Shown: positions 9,605 through 19,438, counted from the stretch's first letter. The stretch: 64,000 bases of DNA from Flavivirga eckloniae (GCF_002886045.1 NZ_CP025791.1:3177001-3241000); one strand, 5' to 3'. Numbers and translations: made by a program. Notes: generated by a model not told the origin, from the letters alone.

Positions 9605-10213
9605 ATGGCTTTCGAATTACCGAAATTAGGATATGCGTATGATGCGTTAGAACCTCATATTGATGCTCGCACAATGGAGATACACCATTCTAAACATCAT
9701 CAAGGATATACAAACAATTTAAATAATGCTATTGCCGGAACAGATTTAGAAGGAAAGTCTATTGAAGATATACTTGAAAATTTAGATATGGATAACGGAG
9801 CAGTGAGAAACAATGGGGGAGGTTTTTACAACCACTCATTATTTTGGGATGTCATGAACCCAGAAGACAGAGGATACTTATCGGGTGAATTAAAAGATGC
9901 TATCGAAGCTGAGTTTGGATCTAAAGACGAATTTATTGCTGCATTTAGTAAAGCTGCTGCAACTCGTTTTGGCTCTGGATGGGCTTGGTTATGTGTACAC
10001 AAAGGTGGTAAAGTTGAAATATGCTCAACACCAAACCAGGACAACCCATTAATGCCTAGCGTTGGTTGCGGAGGTACACCAATTTTGGCTCTTGATGTTT
10101 GGGAACATGCCTATTATTTAAATTACCAAAATAGACGTCCAGATTACATTAATGCCTTTTTTAATGTAGTTAATTGGAACGAAGTTGAGAAACGTTACGC
10201 AGCAGCAAAATAG
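9605..10213 (+). CDS. sodA: Superoxide dismutase, Mn-type by signature residues
   Basis: A 202-residue cytoplasmic enzyme converting superoxide to peroxide and oxygen. The four metal ligands are visible: His27 ([10 protein letters not shown]), a His near 77 (YNHSLFW), and Asp and His near 164-168 ([13 protein letters not shown]). The metal-specificity positions favour manganese. NNGGGFYNH has Gly where Fe enzymes have Gln, and [11 protein letters not shown] has the Gln typical of Mn enzymes where Fe types have Ala/Gly. Cambialistic use cannot be excluded. The gene is single, with a strong terminator 30 nt downstream. Confidence 0.95.
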   Translation: MAFELPKLGYAYDALEPHIDARTMEIHHSKHHQGYTNNLNNAIAGTDLEGKSIEDILENLDMDNGAVRNNGGGFYNHSLFWDVMNPEDRGYLSGELKDAIEAEFGSKDEFIAAFSKAAATRFGSGWAWLCVHKGGKVEICSTPNQDNPLMPSVGCGGTPILALDVWEHAYYLNYQNRRPDYINAFFNVVNWNEVEKRYAAAK

Positions 10214-10242
10214 AGATTTGCTATAAAACAATAAATATAAAA

Positions 10243-10278
10243 AAACGCCTAGTAATTTTTTACTAGGCGTTTTTTTTA
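10243..10278 (+). terminator. Rho-independent terminator of sodA
   Basis: A hairpin of AAACGCCTAGTAA and TTACTAGGCGTTT with a short T loop is followed by a run of T. It lies 30 nt past the stop codon. The preceding A-run suggests it can act in both directions. Confidence 0.9.
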
Positions 10279-10471
10279 TGCTCAATTTTGGTAAGCCATT
10301 CTAAATTAAATATTTCAATAAGCAAATTTCACTGAAAACAGGGTATTTTAAAATAAATTTAATAATGAATTTTGTATCGTAAAAATTGTGTAAACAACTT
10401 AAACAGTTCTTTGTGTGTCTAAATCTGTAATTAGAAATATAAAGATTAGCTTGAAACTAAAAACTTAACCT

Positions 10472-10555
10472 ATGAAAAATCAATTTCCTAAGCTCAATCC
10501 CATTCGCTTTAAAAGGATTGGATCACGTTTAAAAATTTTAATAAAGGGTGACTAA
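10472..10555 (+). CDS. Possible 27-residue basic peptide upstream of the giant adhesin gene
   Basis: An ATG in a flavobacterial-looking initiation context (AAACTTAACCTATGAAAAAT) opens 27 codons closed by TAA. The peptide starts MKNQFPKLNPIRFKRIG and is strongly basic (about nine Lys/Arg). It has no signal peptide or hydrophobic segment. It lies 155 nt before the adhesin start, followed by a hairpin (10570-10611). It could be a leader peptide or small protein, or chance; codon evidence at this length is weak. Confidence 0.3.
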   Translation: MKNQFPKLNPIRFKRIGSRLKILIKGD

Positions 10556-10569
10556 CAACTAGTGATATG

Positions 10570-10611
10570 ACTCTGCATGGCAATTGACCATATGGTATGA
10601 AATTGCAGAGT
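10570..10611 (+). other. Hairpin in the leader of the giant adhesin gene
   Basis: An outer inverted repeat ACTCTGCA / TGCAGAGT (10570-10577 and 10604-10611) encloses a second palindrome, ACCATATGGT (about 10587-10596). It lies about 100 nt before the adhesin ATG and just after the small basic reading frame. There is no T-run, so it is not a standard terminator; a regulatory or mRNA-stability role is inference. The rest of the 10279-10709 spacer shows nothing I can identify. Confidence 0.4.
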
Positions 10612-10709
10612 TATATTTCCCATTGTAAAACATAATATGTTACTAAAAGTGACATGTTAACCTAATTCCCTTATTTGACTTCATTATAGATTGATTTAAA
10701 ATATATATC

Positions 10710-13700
10710 ATGATTAAAAATACTCTCACAATACTTCTAATACTGTTTTGTTATCATTTATCCGGGCAGTCGTTTAACTCTATTTGGGATACTGAGAAGC
10801 CAGACGGGTCGGCCTCTAATCAAGTTGTTATCCCAACAAACCCAAGTTACACTTATAGTTATGCTGTAAATTGGGGGGATGGCACATCGGACACCAATGT
10901 AACTGGGGATATTACACACACCTATGCAAGCCCAGGTAAGTATACTATAGAAATAAGTGGAGACTTCCCTTCGATTTATTTTAATAATACAGGCGATAAA
11001 AATAAGATTATAGAAATATTGGCATGGGGAACCATTCAGTGGCAAACCATGGAAAATGCTTTTTATGGTTGTGAAAACTTAAACTTTGATGCTATTGATA
11101 GTCCTGATCTTTCGAAAGTAACAACTCTTAAAAATATGTTTAAGAATGCGAAGGTCTTTAACGGGATTGTGAATAATTGGGACATTATTACAATAACGGA
11201 TATCTCAGGGATTTTTGCAGGAGCTTCAACCTTTAATAGGCCTTTAGATAAATGGAAAACAGGCAATGTAACCGATATGTCTGAAACTTTCATGGGAGCC
11301 ACTTTATACAATGAGCCCTTAGATAATTGGAATACAGCTTTAGTTACCAATATGTCTAGTATGTTTAGATCTGCATCTGATTTTAATCAAAATATAAACA
11401 ATTGGACTGTAACTCAAGTCACAGACATGTCTAGTATGTTTGCCTCTGCTAAAAAATTTAATTCACCACTTGGTGATTGGATTGTGAACAATGTGACCAA
11501 TATGTCTGGTATGTTCCAAAGGGCAACATCTTTTAATCAACCATTAAACGATTGGATCGTAAATAATGTGACCAATATGTCTAGCATGTTTGATGGGTAT
11601 TATTGGCTTATGGATTTTGATCAGCCTTTAGATAAATGGAAAGTAAGTAAGGTTACAAATATGTCTTATATGTTTCGGAATTGTGAACAGTTTAATCAAA
11701 ATATAAATGGTTGGGACGTTTCATCTGTTACAAATATGCAAGGCATGTTTAATGGAGCTTATGTTTTTAATCAACCGTTAGATTTATGGGTTGTTACCGC
11801 AGTTACGAATATGGAAGAAATGTTTAGTTATGCATCTGCTTTTAATCAGCCCCTTGAATCATGGATTGTGACCGCTGTTAAATCTATGGAAAAAATGTTT
11901 TATGGAACCAGAGATTTTAATCAACCGCTCAATTTATGGGATGTAACCTCGGTTACAGATATGGGAGGTATGTTTGGAAGCACTACTGTTTTTAATCAAC
12001 CGCTTGATAATTGGAAAACTGGTAATGTAACTAATATGTATAGTATGTTTAGTTATACAAAGGCATTTAATCAAGACATAGGGGGTTGGAATGTAAGCAA
12101 TGTCAGGAGTATGTCATCGATGTTCTATAACGCATTAGCTTTTAACCAACCTTTGAATGGTTGGAAAACGGATTCAGTAATAAGTATGAATAGTATGTTT
12201 GGCGCTTCTGATGGCACTACGGTTGTTTTTAATCAACCACTTAATAATTGGAATACTAGTAATGTTAGCACGATGTCTTCTATGTTTATTAACGCTGGTT
12301 CTTTTGATCAAGATCTGAGTAGCTGGAACATTGCTAAAGTTAATAGGATGCACAACATGCTTTCTAATTCAGGACTCTCACAAGCTAATTATGATAAGAC
12401 CTTGCAGGGTTGGGTATTACAATCTGTTAGCTCTAACGTAAATTTAGGGGCAACTAACTTAAAATATTGTGATGGACGTATAGCCCGCCAAAAGCTTATC
12501 GATGATTTTAAATGGAAAATTAGCGGCGATATAATAAACTGCCCTTTTGTTATATGTACCTCATTAGTTTCTCCAAAAAATGGAGAGATAAATGCGCCTG
12601 CAAATACCAATATAGTATGGAAACCTGTACCTGGAGCAACTGGCTACAGGGTAGATCTTAAAGTAGTAAATGGCGGAATTACTAAAACGACATATACGGA
12701 TAAGGATTATGGTAACGTTGTTGGTATTGATTTTACAACCGATTTTACTCCTGGAGATGAAGTCTTTATAACGGTTAAACCTTATAATGCATCGGGACCT
12801 GCAATAGGCTGTACTGAGGAGAGTTTTAAAGTGGTTGAGAGTTGGGTAAATAGCCCTGATGCTTTTAAACTTACTTATGACACTTCTTTACCAGGGATAA
12901 CGGCTACAAACCAACTTAGGATAGATGCTTCGGGGAGATACCCCGAGTATTTAAAACACAATTTCTCTATAGATTGGGGAGATGATCAATTTGATCATAA
13001 CGTTACCAACACCATAACGCATACTTACCTAAAACCAGGAATTTATACGGTATCTATTATTGGAACATATCCAGCACACTATTCTAATGCTTTTTCTGAT
13101 AGATCCAAACTATTATCAATAGATCAATGGGGAACACAGCAATGGGAATCTATGAGACAGGCTTTTTATTATTGTAGTAATATGACCTATAAAGCTACTG
13201 ATGTACCAGATCTATCAAAATTAACAAATATGTCACATATGTTTTCTAGAGCCTCTAAATTTAATGGAGATATTAACTCTTGGGATGTAAGTAATGTTAC
13301 AAATATGTCTGGTATGTTTTACTCAGCAAGATCATTTAATCAACCACTAGATAAATGGAAGGTAGACAATGTTACTGATATGTCGTCAATGTTCTATGGC
13401 ACAACTCTTTTTAACAGTAATATTGATTCTTGGGTTGTAAGTAATGTTACAAATATGAGTTATATGTTTGGCTCTACGCAGGTTTTTAATCAACCTTTAA
13501 GTAGTTGGGATTTAAGCAGTGTGACTAACATGTCTGGTATGTTTTCGGATACAAAGGCATTTAATCAACCATTAAATGGTTGGAAAACAACAGGTAATGT
13601 CACTAACATGTCTAGTATGTTTGAGAGTGCAGAAGTATTTAATCAACCTATAAATGATTGGGATGTAAAGAAAGTAACCGATATGCATTCTATGTTTAGA

Positions 13701-16700
13701 AATACATTGCAATTTAACCAGCCTCTAGACAAATGGATCGTATCATCGGTCACAACTATGGAGTCTATGTTTAATAATGCCAAAGTATTTGATCAAAACA
13801 TAAATTCTTGGAATGTCACAAATGTGATCAATATGAAAGAAATGTTCCGCTATGCAGAAGCTTTTAATAAGCCTTTAAATAAATGGGAGGTTAATTCTGT
13901 TGTAAATATGTCTTCCATGTTTGAAAATACTAAAGTCTTTGATCAACCTCTTAATGATTGGATTGTAAGTGCTGTTGCAAATATGAGCTCTATGTTTAAA
14001 AATGCATCGCAGTTTAACCAACCCATTAGTATTTGGGATGTATCATCCGTTACCTTAATGAATTCGATGTTTGAGAATGCACAAGCATTTAATCAACCTA
14101 TAAATGATTGGGATGTAGCCTCAGTAACAAACATGGCGGCTATGTTTAAAAATGCGATCGTATTTGATCAACCATTAGATTGGAAGACTGGAGAAGTTTT
14201 AACTATGGCAGAAATGTTTAGTGGCGCTTCCGTTTTTAATCAAAATATAAATGGCTGGAACGTTTCCTTTGTAAGAACTATGGAAGCTATGTTTAGAAAT
14301 GCCTTGGCCTATAATCAACCCATGAATACTTGGAATGTTGCATCTGTTAAAACCATGAGACAAATGTTTAATGGTGCTACAACTTTTAATCAATTAATAG
14401 ATAAATGGAATGTAAGAGGAGTTACTACGATGTCTCAAATGTTCGATGGTGCTACAACTTTTAATAAAACTATTAATGGCTGGAGAGTTCCTGGTGTATC
14501 AAATATGGATTACATGTTTAGAAATGCGACGGCATTTAACCAATCTTTTGATCGATGGAATATAGGCACTGTGAGTATGCGTTCCATGTTTGAAAACGCG
14601 ACTAGTTTAGATCAGGAATTTAGTACTTGGAATGTTAGTCAGGTTTCAGACATGAGAAATATGCTAGATAATACTGCTTTAACAAGAGAAAACTATGATA
14701 CCACTTTAATAGCGTGGTCAAAACAAATATTAACAGCAGGAGTCGGGTTAGGGGCTCGAGGACTGCCGTATTGTGATGCATTGGAAGAAAGGCAATCTAT
14801 GATTGACAATTATGGTTGGTCTATTGTTGGTGATATATTAGATTGCCCCATTCCTGTGTGTACGCAACTTTCTGCCCCATTAAATGGAGATACCAATGTT
14901 CCTGTAAACACAAACTTAAGTTGGGAACCTACCCTTTATGCAAGAGGGTATAGGCTTACAGTAAGAACCAATCCTGGAAATATTACGATAGTTGACAATG
15001 TAATTGTTACAGACACCTCATATGAATTTCCTACTGATTTTTCAGGTGGCGAAACGGTTTCTGTAACATTAATACCATTTAATGATGAAGGTGACGCCAC
15101 TGCTTGTACTGTAGAAAGCTTTGAAATTACAAGTAGTGTTATTCCAACCGTGCCAGACTGTACTAATTTAACAATGCCGGCTAATGGAGCTATTGATATA
15201 GCTGTAGATTCAAATTTAGAATGGTTAGCTATTGCAAATGCCGACGGTTATCGTATTACAGCAGGTACTGCTTCAGGCGCTAGTGATATTATAAATAATG
15301 TTGATGTTGGTAATGTAACGACATACAATATTCCCGCTAATTTACCTGAGGACACAACTATTTTTGTAACTATAATACCATATAATGCTATAGGAGATGC
15401 AACTTCATGTACAGAAGAAAGTTTTACAACAGAAATAATTCCAGTTCCTCCAATATGTACAAACTTAACAAGTCCTTTAAGCGGAGCTACTAATGTTCCA
15501 ATTAATACCGATCTTAGTTGGAATCCTATAGCGAATGCTACTGGTTATTTGTTAACAGTAGGTACTACTGGAGGAGGTATAGAAATTCTCAATAATATCG
15601 ATGTTGGTAATGTAACAACTTATGATTTACTAGATGACTTAAGACCTAATCGATTGATTTTTGTAACCGTTATTCCTTATAACGATGAAGGTGATGCTAC
15701 AGGCTGTACCGAAGAAAGTTTTAGAACGGGGAGTTCTCCAGCAACAGCTCCAAGCTGTACGTCACTATCGAGTCCGTTGAACAATGCTACCGATGTGGCA
15801 ATAACAACGAATTTGAGCTGGGGGGCCGTTGCAGGAGCGACCGGCTACAAGCTCAACGTGGGAACCTCATCCGGAGGAACGGACATATTAAATGGGCACG
15901 ATGCGGGCAATGTAACCGCCCACGACCTGGTTACCGATCTACCTGAGAGCAGTACAATCTACGTGACCGTCATACCATACAATGTTGTAGGAGACGCTGC
16001 CGGGTGTACTGAGGAATCGTTCACTACCGAGACCTTGCCAACCGCACCGACCTGTACGCTGCTATCGAGTCCGTTGAACAATGCTACCGATGTGGCAATA
16101 ACCACGAATTTGAGCTGGGGCACTGTTACAGGAGCGACCGGCTACAAGCTCAAGGTGGGAACCTCTTCCGGAGGGACGGACATATTAAACGGCTACGATG
16201 CGGGCAATGTAACCGCCCACGATCTGGTTACCGATCTACCAGAAAGCAGTACAATCTACGTGACCGTCATACCATACAATGTTGTAGGAGATGCAGCCGG
16301 TTGTACTGAAGAATCGTTCACTACCGAGACCTTGCCTACCGTACCGACCTGTACGTCGCTATCGAGTCCGTTGAACAATGCTACCGATGTGGCAATAACA
16401 ACGAATTTGAGCTGGGGGGCCGTTGCAGGAGCGACCGGCTATAAGCTCAACGTGGGGACCTCTTCCGGGGGTACGGACATATTAAACGCCCACGATGCGG
16501 GCAATGTAACCGCCCACGATCTGGTTACCGATCTACCGGAGAATAGTGCAATCTACGTGACCGTCATACCATACAATGTTGTAGGAGACGCTGCGGGGTG
16601 TACTGAGGAATCGTTCACTACCGAGACCTTGCCAACCGCACCGACCTGTACGCTGCTATCGAGTCCGTTGAACAATGCTACCGATGTGGCAATAACCACG

Positions 16701-18416
16701 AATTTGAGCTGGGGCACTGTTACAGGAGCGACCGGCTACAAGCTCAACGTGGGAACCTCATCCGGAGGAACGGACATATTAAACGGACACGATGCGGGCA
16801 ATGCAACCGTTTACGATCTGGTTACCGATCTACCGGAGAACAGTACGATCTACGTGACGGTTATACCGTACAATGCCGTAGGAGACGCAGCCGGTTGTAC
16901 TGAGGAATCGTTCACTACCGAGACCTTGCCAACTTCACCGACCTGCACGTCACTATCGAGTCCATTGAACAGTGCTATCGATGTAGCAATAACCACGAAT
17001 TTGAGCTGGGGTGCCGTTGCAGGAGCGACCGGCTACAAGCTCAACGTGGGGACCTCTTCCGGAGGGACAGACATATTAAACGGGCACGATGCGGGCAATG
17101 CAACCGTTTACGATCTGGTTACCGATCTACCTGAGAACAGCATGATCTTCGTCACCGTTATACCGTATAATGCCGTAGGTGATGCTGCCGGGTGTACTGA
17201 GGAATCATTCATTACCGAGACCTTGTCTACCGCACCAGCTTGTACGACTTTATCCGGCCCTGTAAATGGTGCTACAAACGTTGCAGTCGATACCCATTTA
17301 GAATGGAGCGCCGTTACAGGGGCAACCGGATATAGAATTTCGGCAAGAACACCAGGAGGGGTTAATAACATTTTGAACAATGTGGATGTTGGAAATACTA
17401 CTAGCTATAATCTAACAACCGACCTTCCTGAAAACACAACCGTTCATATATCGATTGTTCCATACAATGCGGTTGGAGATGCCACCGGATGTAGCGAAGA
17501 ATCGTTTACTACCGGAGCATTACTTGCTTGTACTACTTTGATTCATCCGCTAAATAACGCTACAGATGTAGCCGTTGATTCTAACTTGAGTTGGAATGTT
17601 GTTACCGGTGCCACTGGATATCGGATTACGATAGGGGCGCTTTCAGGTTCATCAGATATTTTGGATAATATGGATGTTGGGAACTTAACAACTTACGATC
17701 TTCCTTTCGATCTACCCGAGAGTACTACACTTTATATTGCCGTAATTCCTTATAACGTAAGTGGAGATGCTATCGGATGTAGTCTAGAGTCTTTTACTAC
17801 AGAGGCATTGGCAACAATACCCAATTGTACCACATTATCGAGTCCGCTAAATGGTGGAGCCAATGTAGCCATAGATACCGATTTAAGTTGGAATACGGTT
17901 GTAGGTGCAACAGGCTATAAAATTTCTGTTGGAACTGCCTCAGGAACTCACGATATTATAGACAGTCAGGATGTAGGGAATGTATCAAATTTAGTTTTAG
18001 CTACAGACCTTCCAGAAAGTACTACTATTTACATAACGATTATTCCATATAACATGGTTGGAGATGCCAATGGATGCAGTGAGGAATCTTTTACCACGGA
18101 AACATTGGTAGACCCTCTGGCAGAATCTAAATATGGAATCTCTCCCAATGGGGACGGTATTAACGATTTTTGGGAAATAAAAGGTATAGAAAATAGCCCA
18201 CAGAACACGGTTAACATATACAACAGATGGGGCGATATGGTCTTTTCTATCTCAAATTATGATAACAATTCTAAAGTATTTAGGGGGGAGGCCAATGCGC
18301 TCAAACAGATGGGAGCGAACACATTGCCCAACGGAACGTATTTTTTCGATATTAAAATATCGGGAGGAACCCATAACCTGAAAAAGTTAAAAGGATTTTT
18401 AGTAATTAAGCGTTAA
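10710..18416 (+). CDS. Giant BspA-repeat/Fn3-like surface protein with T9SS type B sorting domain
   Basis: A 2568-residue exported protein. A signal peptide (LLILFCYHLSGQS) is followed by a PKD-like domain (VNWGDGT...HTYASPGKYTI). Then come about 16 BspA/DUF285 repeats of about 25 residues (FNQPLxxWxxxxVTNMSSMF; residues of about 150-550) and one Fn3-like repeat near 613. The same order restarts with a second PKD-like domain near 735 and about 19 BspA repeats (850-1330). Eleven more Fn3-like repeats of about 99 residues follow (CTxLSSPLNxATDVAxxTNLSW...GATGYK, from about 1383 to 2466). The last 100 residues are the gliding-motility-type C-terminal sorting domain (SPNGDGINDFWEI...NGTYFFDI...KGFLVIKR), so T9SS should export and attach it. 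Adhesion is inferred. A PorP/SprF gene starts 4 nt downstream. Residues of about 1683-2177 are encoded by five near-identical GC-rich repeats. Confidence 0.93.
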   Translation: MIKNTLTILLILFCYHLSGQSFNSIWDTEKPDGSASNQVVIPTNPSYTYSYAVNWGDGTSDTNVTGDITHTYASPGKYTIEISGDFPSIYFNNTGDKNKIIEILAWGTIQWQTMENAFYGCENLNFDAIDSPDLSKVTTLKNMFKNAKVFNGIVNNWDIITITDISGIFAGASTFNRPLDKWKTGNVTDMSETFMGATLYNEPLDNWNTALVTNMSSMFRSASDFNQNINNWTVTQVTDMSSMFASAKKFNSPLGDWIVNNVTNMSGMFQRATSFNQPLNDWIVNNVTNMSSMFDGYYWLMDFDQPLDKWKVSKVTNMSYMFRNCEQFNQNINGWDVSSVTNMQGMFNGAYVFNQPLDLWVVTAVTNMEEMFSYASAFNQPLESWIVTAVKSMEKMFYGTRDFNQPLNLWDVTSVTDMGGMFGSTTVFNQPLDNWKTGNVTNMYSMFSYTKAFNQDIGGWNVSNVRSMSSMFYNALAFNQPLNGWKTDSVISMNSMFGASDGTTVVFNQPLNNWNTSNVSTMSSMFINAGSFDQDLSSWNIAKVNRMHNMLSNSGLSQANYDKTLQGWVLQSVSSNVNLGATNLKYCDGRIARQKLIDDFKWKISGDIINCPFVICTSLVSPKNGEINAPANTNIVWKPVPGATGYRVDLKVVNGGITKTTYTDKDYGNVVGIDFTTDFTPGDEVFITVKPYNASGPAIGCTEESFKVVESWVNSPDAFKLTYDTSLPGITATNQLRIDASGRYPEYLKHNFSIDWGDDQFDHNVTNTITHTYLKPGIYTVSIIGTYPAHYSNAFSDRSKLLSIDQWGTQQWESMRQAFYYCSNMTYKATDVPDLSKLTNMSHMFSRASKFNGDINSWDVSNVTNMSGMFYSARSFNQPLDKWKVDNVTDMSSMFYGTTLFNSNIDSWVVSNVTNMSYMFGSTQVFNQPLSSWDLSSVTNMSGMFSDTKAFNQPLNGWKTTGNVTNMSSMFESAEVFNQPINDWDVKKVTDMHSMFRNTLQFNQPLDKWIVSSVTTMESMFNNAKVFDQNINSWNVTNVINMKEMFRYAEAFNKPLNKWEVNSVVNMSSMFENTKVFDQPLNDWIVSAVANMSSMFKNASQFNQPISIWDVSSVTLMNSMFENAQAFNQPINDWDVASVTNMAAMFKNAIVFDQPLDWKTGEVLTMAEMFSGASVFNQNINGWNVSFVRTMEAMFRNALAYNQPMNTWNVASVKTMRQMFNGATTFNQLIDKWNVRGVTTMSQMFDGATTFNKTINGWRVPGVSNMDYMFRNATAFNQSFDRWNIGTVSMRSMFENATSLDQEFSTWNVSQVSDMRNMLDNTALTRENYDTTLIAWSKQILTAGVGLGARGLPYCDALEERQSMIDNYGWSIVGDILDCPIPVCTQLSAPLNGDTNVPVNTNLSWEPTLYARGYRLTVRTNPGNITIVDNVIVTDTSYEFPTDFSGGETVSVTLIPFNDEGDATACTVESFEITSSVIPTVPDCTNLTMPANGAIDIAVDSNLEWLAIANADGYRITAGTASGASDIINNVDVGNVTTYNIPANLPEDTTIFVTIIPYNAIGDATSCTEESFTTEIIPVPPICTNLTSPLSGATNVPINTDLSWNPIANATGYLLTVGTTGGGIEILNNIDVGNVTTYDLLDDLRPNRLIFVTVIPYNDEGDATGCTEESFRTGSSPATAPSCTSLSSPLNNATDVAITTNLSWGAVAGATGYKLNVGTSSGGTDILNGHDAGNVTAHDLVTDLPESSTIYVTVIPYNVVGDAAGCTEESFTTETLPTAPTCTLLSSPLNNATDVAITTNLSWGTVTGATGYKLKVGTSSGGTDILNGYDAGNVTAHDLVTDLPESSTIYVTVIPYNVVGDAAGCTEESFTTETLPTVPTCTSLSSPLNNATDVAITTNLSWGAVAGATGYKLNVGTSSGGTDILNAHDAGNVTAHDLVTDLPENSAIYVTVIPYNVVGDAAGCTEESFTTETLPTAPTCTLLSSPLNNATDVAITTNLSWGTVTGATGYKLNVGTSSGGTDILNGHDAGNATVYDLVTDLPENSTIYVTVIPYNAVGDAAGCTEESFTTETLPTSPTCTSLSSPLNSAIDVAITTNLSWGAVAGATGYKLNVGTSSGGTDILNGHDAGNATVYDLVTDLPENSMIFVTVIPYNAVGDAAGCTEESFITETLSTAPACTTLSGPVNGATNVAVDTHLEWSAVTGATGYRISARTPGGVNNILNNVDVGNTTSYNLTTDLPENTTVHISIVPYNAVGDATGCSEESFTTGALLACTTLIHPLNNATDVAVDSNLSWNVVTGATGYRITIGALSGSSDILDNMDVGNLTTYDLPFDLPESTTLYIAVIPYNVSGDAIGCSLESFTTEALATIPNCTTLSSPLNGGANVAIDTDLSWNTVVGATGYKISVGTASGTHDIIDSQDVGNVSNLVLATDLPESTTIYITIIPYNMVGDANGCSEESFTTETLVDPLAESKYGISPNGDGINDFWEIKGIENSPQNTVNIYNRWGDMVFSISNYDNNSKVFRGEANALKQMGANTLPNGTYFFDIKISGGTHNLKKLKGFLVIKR
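11150..12370 (+). repeat. First BspA/DUF285 coding repeat array (about 75-bp period)
   Basis: About sixteen degenerate 25-codon units follow FN-Q-P-L-x-x-W-x-V-x-x-V-T-N-M-x-x-M-F. They diverge well at DNA level, so this is an old array under protein selection rather than a recent expansion. Confidence 0.85.
13255..14690 (+). repeat. Second BspA/DUF285 coding repeat array (about 75-bp period)
   Basis: About nineteen 25-codon units with the same FNQPL...NMSSMF pattern. One unit (FDQPLDWKTG) and one near the end (FDRWNIGTVSM) are a residue or two short. The array is preceded by a PKD-like domain just as the first array is. Confidence 0.85.
15756..17240 (+). repeat. Five tandem 297-bp near-identical repeats, GC-rich, in the adhesin gene
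   Basis: The units start with a Cys codon at 15756, 16053, 16350, 16647 and 16944, and the array ends at 17240; every step is exactly 297 nt (99 codons). Each encodes one Fn3-like repeat. They are nearly identical in DNA and clearly richer in G and C, with different codon choices (GCGACCGGCTACAAG), than the Fn3-like repeats on both sides. Units 1, 3 and 5 read CTSL...WGAVAG; units 2 and 4 read CTLL...WGTVTG. Confidence 0.92.
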
Positions 18417-18420
18417 TACA

Positions 18421-19353
18421 ATGGTTATAAAAAACAATATTTCCGCTTATGCGGCTGTTTTGCTATTCTTTATTTTAAGAACGAGCATCTGTATTGGACA
18501 ACAAACACCATTGTTCTCCGAGTACAATTACAACCCCTTCATTATAAATGCTGCATATGCTGGTTTAACCCCCGATGCAGAAATGTCTATAAGTAATTCG
18601 GGTTATTTTAATCAGTTTGAAGGAAGTCCAAGAAGCTTATCACTTAGCGGACATGGATCTATTGGTAGAGATAAAATGGGAATTGGTGCTGGAATTATTA
18701 GGGATGAAATCGGGGTAACCACATCTACCAATTTTTTCGGAGCATATTCATATAAGATATTTTTCGATTTTAAGAATAACCGCCCTAATTGGCAGCACTA
18801 CTATCCGGGAGTACTATCTTTTGGTATTACAGCTGGTTTGCAACAATATCAAGACAATTTACTAGAGCTAGGCATTACAGATGATCCCATGTTTGATGAA
18901 AACATTAATACAAGCATTCCAACATTAGGGTTTAGCTTTTTGTTTAATCATGCATCATTTTATTTAGGATTTTCAACTCCAAATATTTTGGGAGAATCAT
19001 TAGCTTCAAGAGACAATCTAAATTTAGTAAATCCGTATTACGGTTATTTAGGCTACCGTTTTTTTAATAACCGTTATCAGGAATTGATGATAAAGCCAAA
19101 TCTGTTATTAAAATACGAAGAAGGAGCACCGGTACAAGCCGATATAAACTTAGCAGTAAGCTTTAAAAATAAATTTGAAGTAGGAGCAGGATACAGAACC
19201 AGTTCTTCCATAAATCTTTTATTAGGGATTTATTTATTTAAAAGCGTACGTTTTGTTTACAACTATAATATGGCAACTAACGATTCTCCGTTGGGAAATA
19301 CACATGGCTTTGTACTAAATTACCGTTTTGGAAATGGATATAGAATTGATTAA
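18421..19353 (+). CDS. PorP/SprF family type IX secretion membrane protein
   Basis: A 310-residue protein. A signal peptide (about 1-26, ending in CIGQQ) is followed by the family hallmark start of the mature chain, TPLFSEYNYNPFIINAAYAGL. Many amphipathic strands with Gly and aromatic residues (GAGYRTSSSINLLLGIYLF) follow, ending in VLNYRFGNGYRID, an outer-membrane barrel. PorP/SprF paralogues are usually paired with a type B sorting-domain cargo. Here the gene starts 4 nt after the stop of the 2568-residue cargo, so the two form one transcription unit and this protein is the likely surface-attachment or export partner of that cargo. A hairpin (19412-19438) follows 60 nt downstream. Confidence 0.93.
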   Translation: MVIKNNISAYAAVLLFFILRTSICIGQQTPLFSEYNYNPFIINAAYAGLTPDAEMSISNSGYFNQFEGSPRSLSLSGHGSIGRDKMGIGAGIIRDEIGVTTSTNFFGAYSYKIFFDFKNNRPNWQHYYPGVLSFGITAGLQQYQDNLLELGITDDPMFDENINTSIPTLGFSFLFNHASFYLGFSTPNILGESLASRDNLNLVNPYYGYLGYRFFNNRYQELMIKPNLLLKYEEGAPVQADINLAVSFKNKFEVGAGYRTSSSINLLLGIYLFKSVRFVYNYNMATNDSPLGNTHGFVLNYRFGNGYRID

Positions 19354-19411
19354 GGGTTTAACATCTGTATAAAGGTTTTTCAATTAAGATTTTGGGGTCT
19401 TTGTAGAGGAC

Positions 19412-19438
19412 CATTTTGCTTTAAAATAAAGCAAAATG
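19412..19438 (+). terminator. Hairpin after porP/sprF
   Basis: CATTTTGCTTT and AAAGCAAAATG pair around a five-base loop, about 60 nt past the porP/sprF stop. The T-run is weak. The next hairpin (19439-19464) may provide the actual termination. Confidence 0.5.

Noticed and set aside
11150-14690. Regular 75-bp repeats considered as a CRISPR array
   Set aside because: They are in-frame degenerate coding repeats (BspA/DUF285), without conserved repeats separated by unique spacers and without cas genes.
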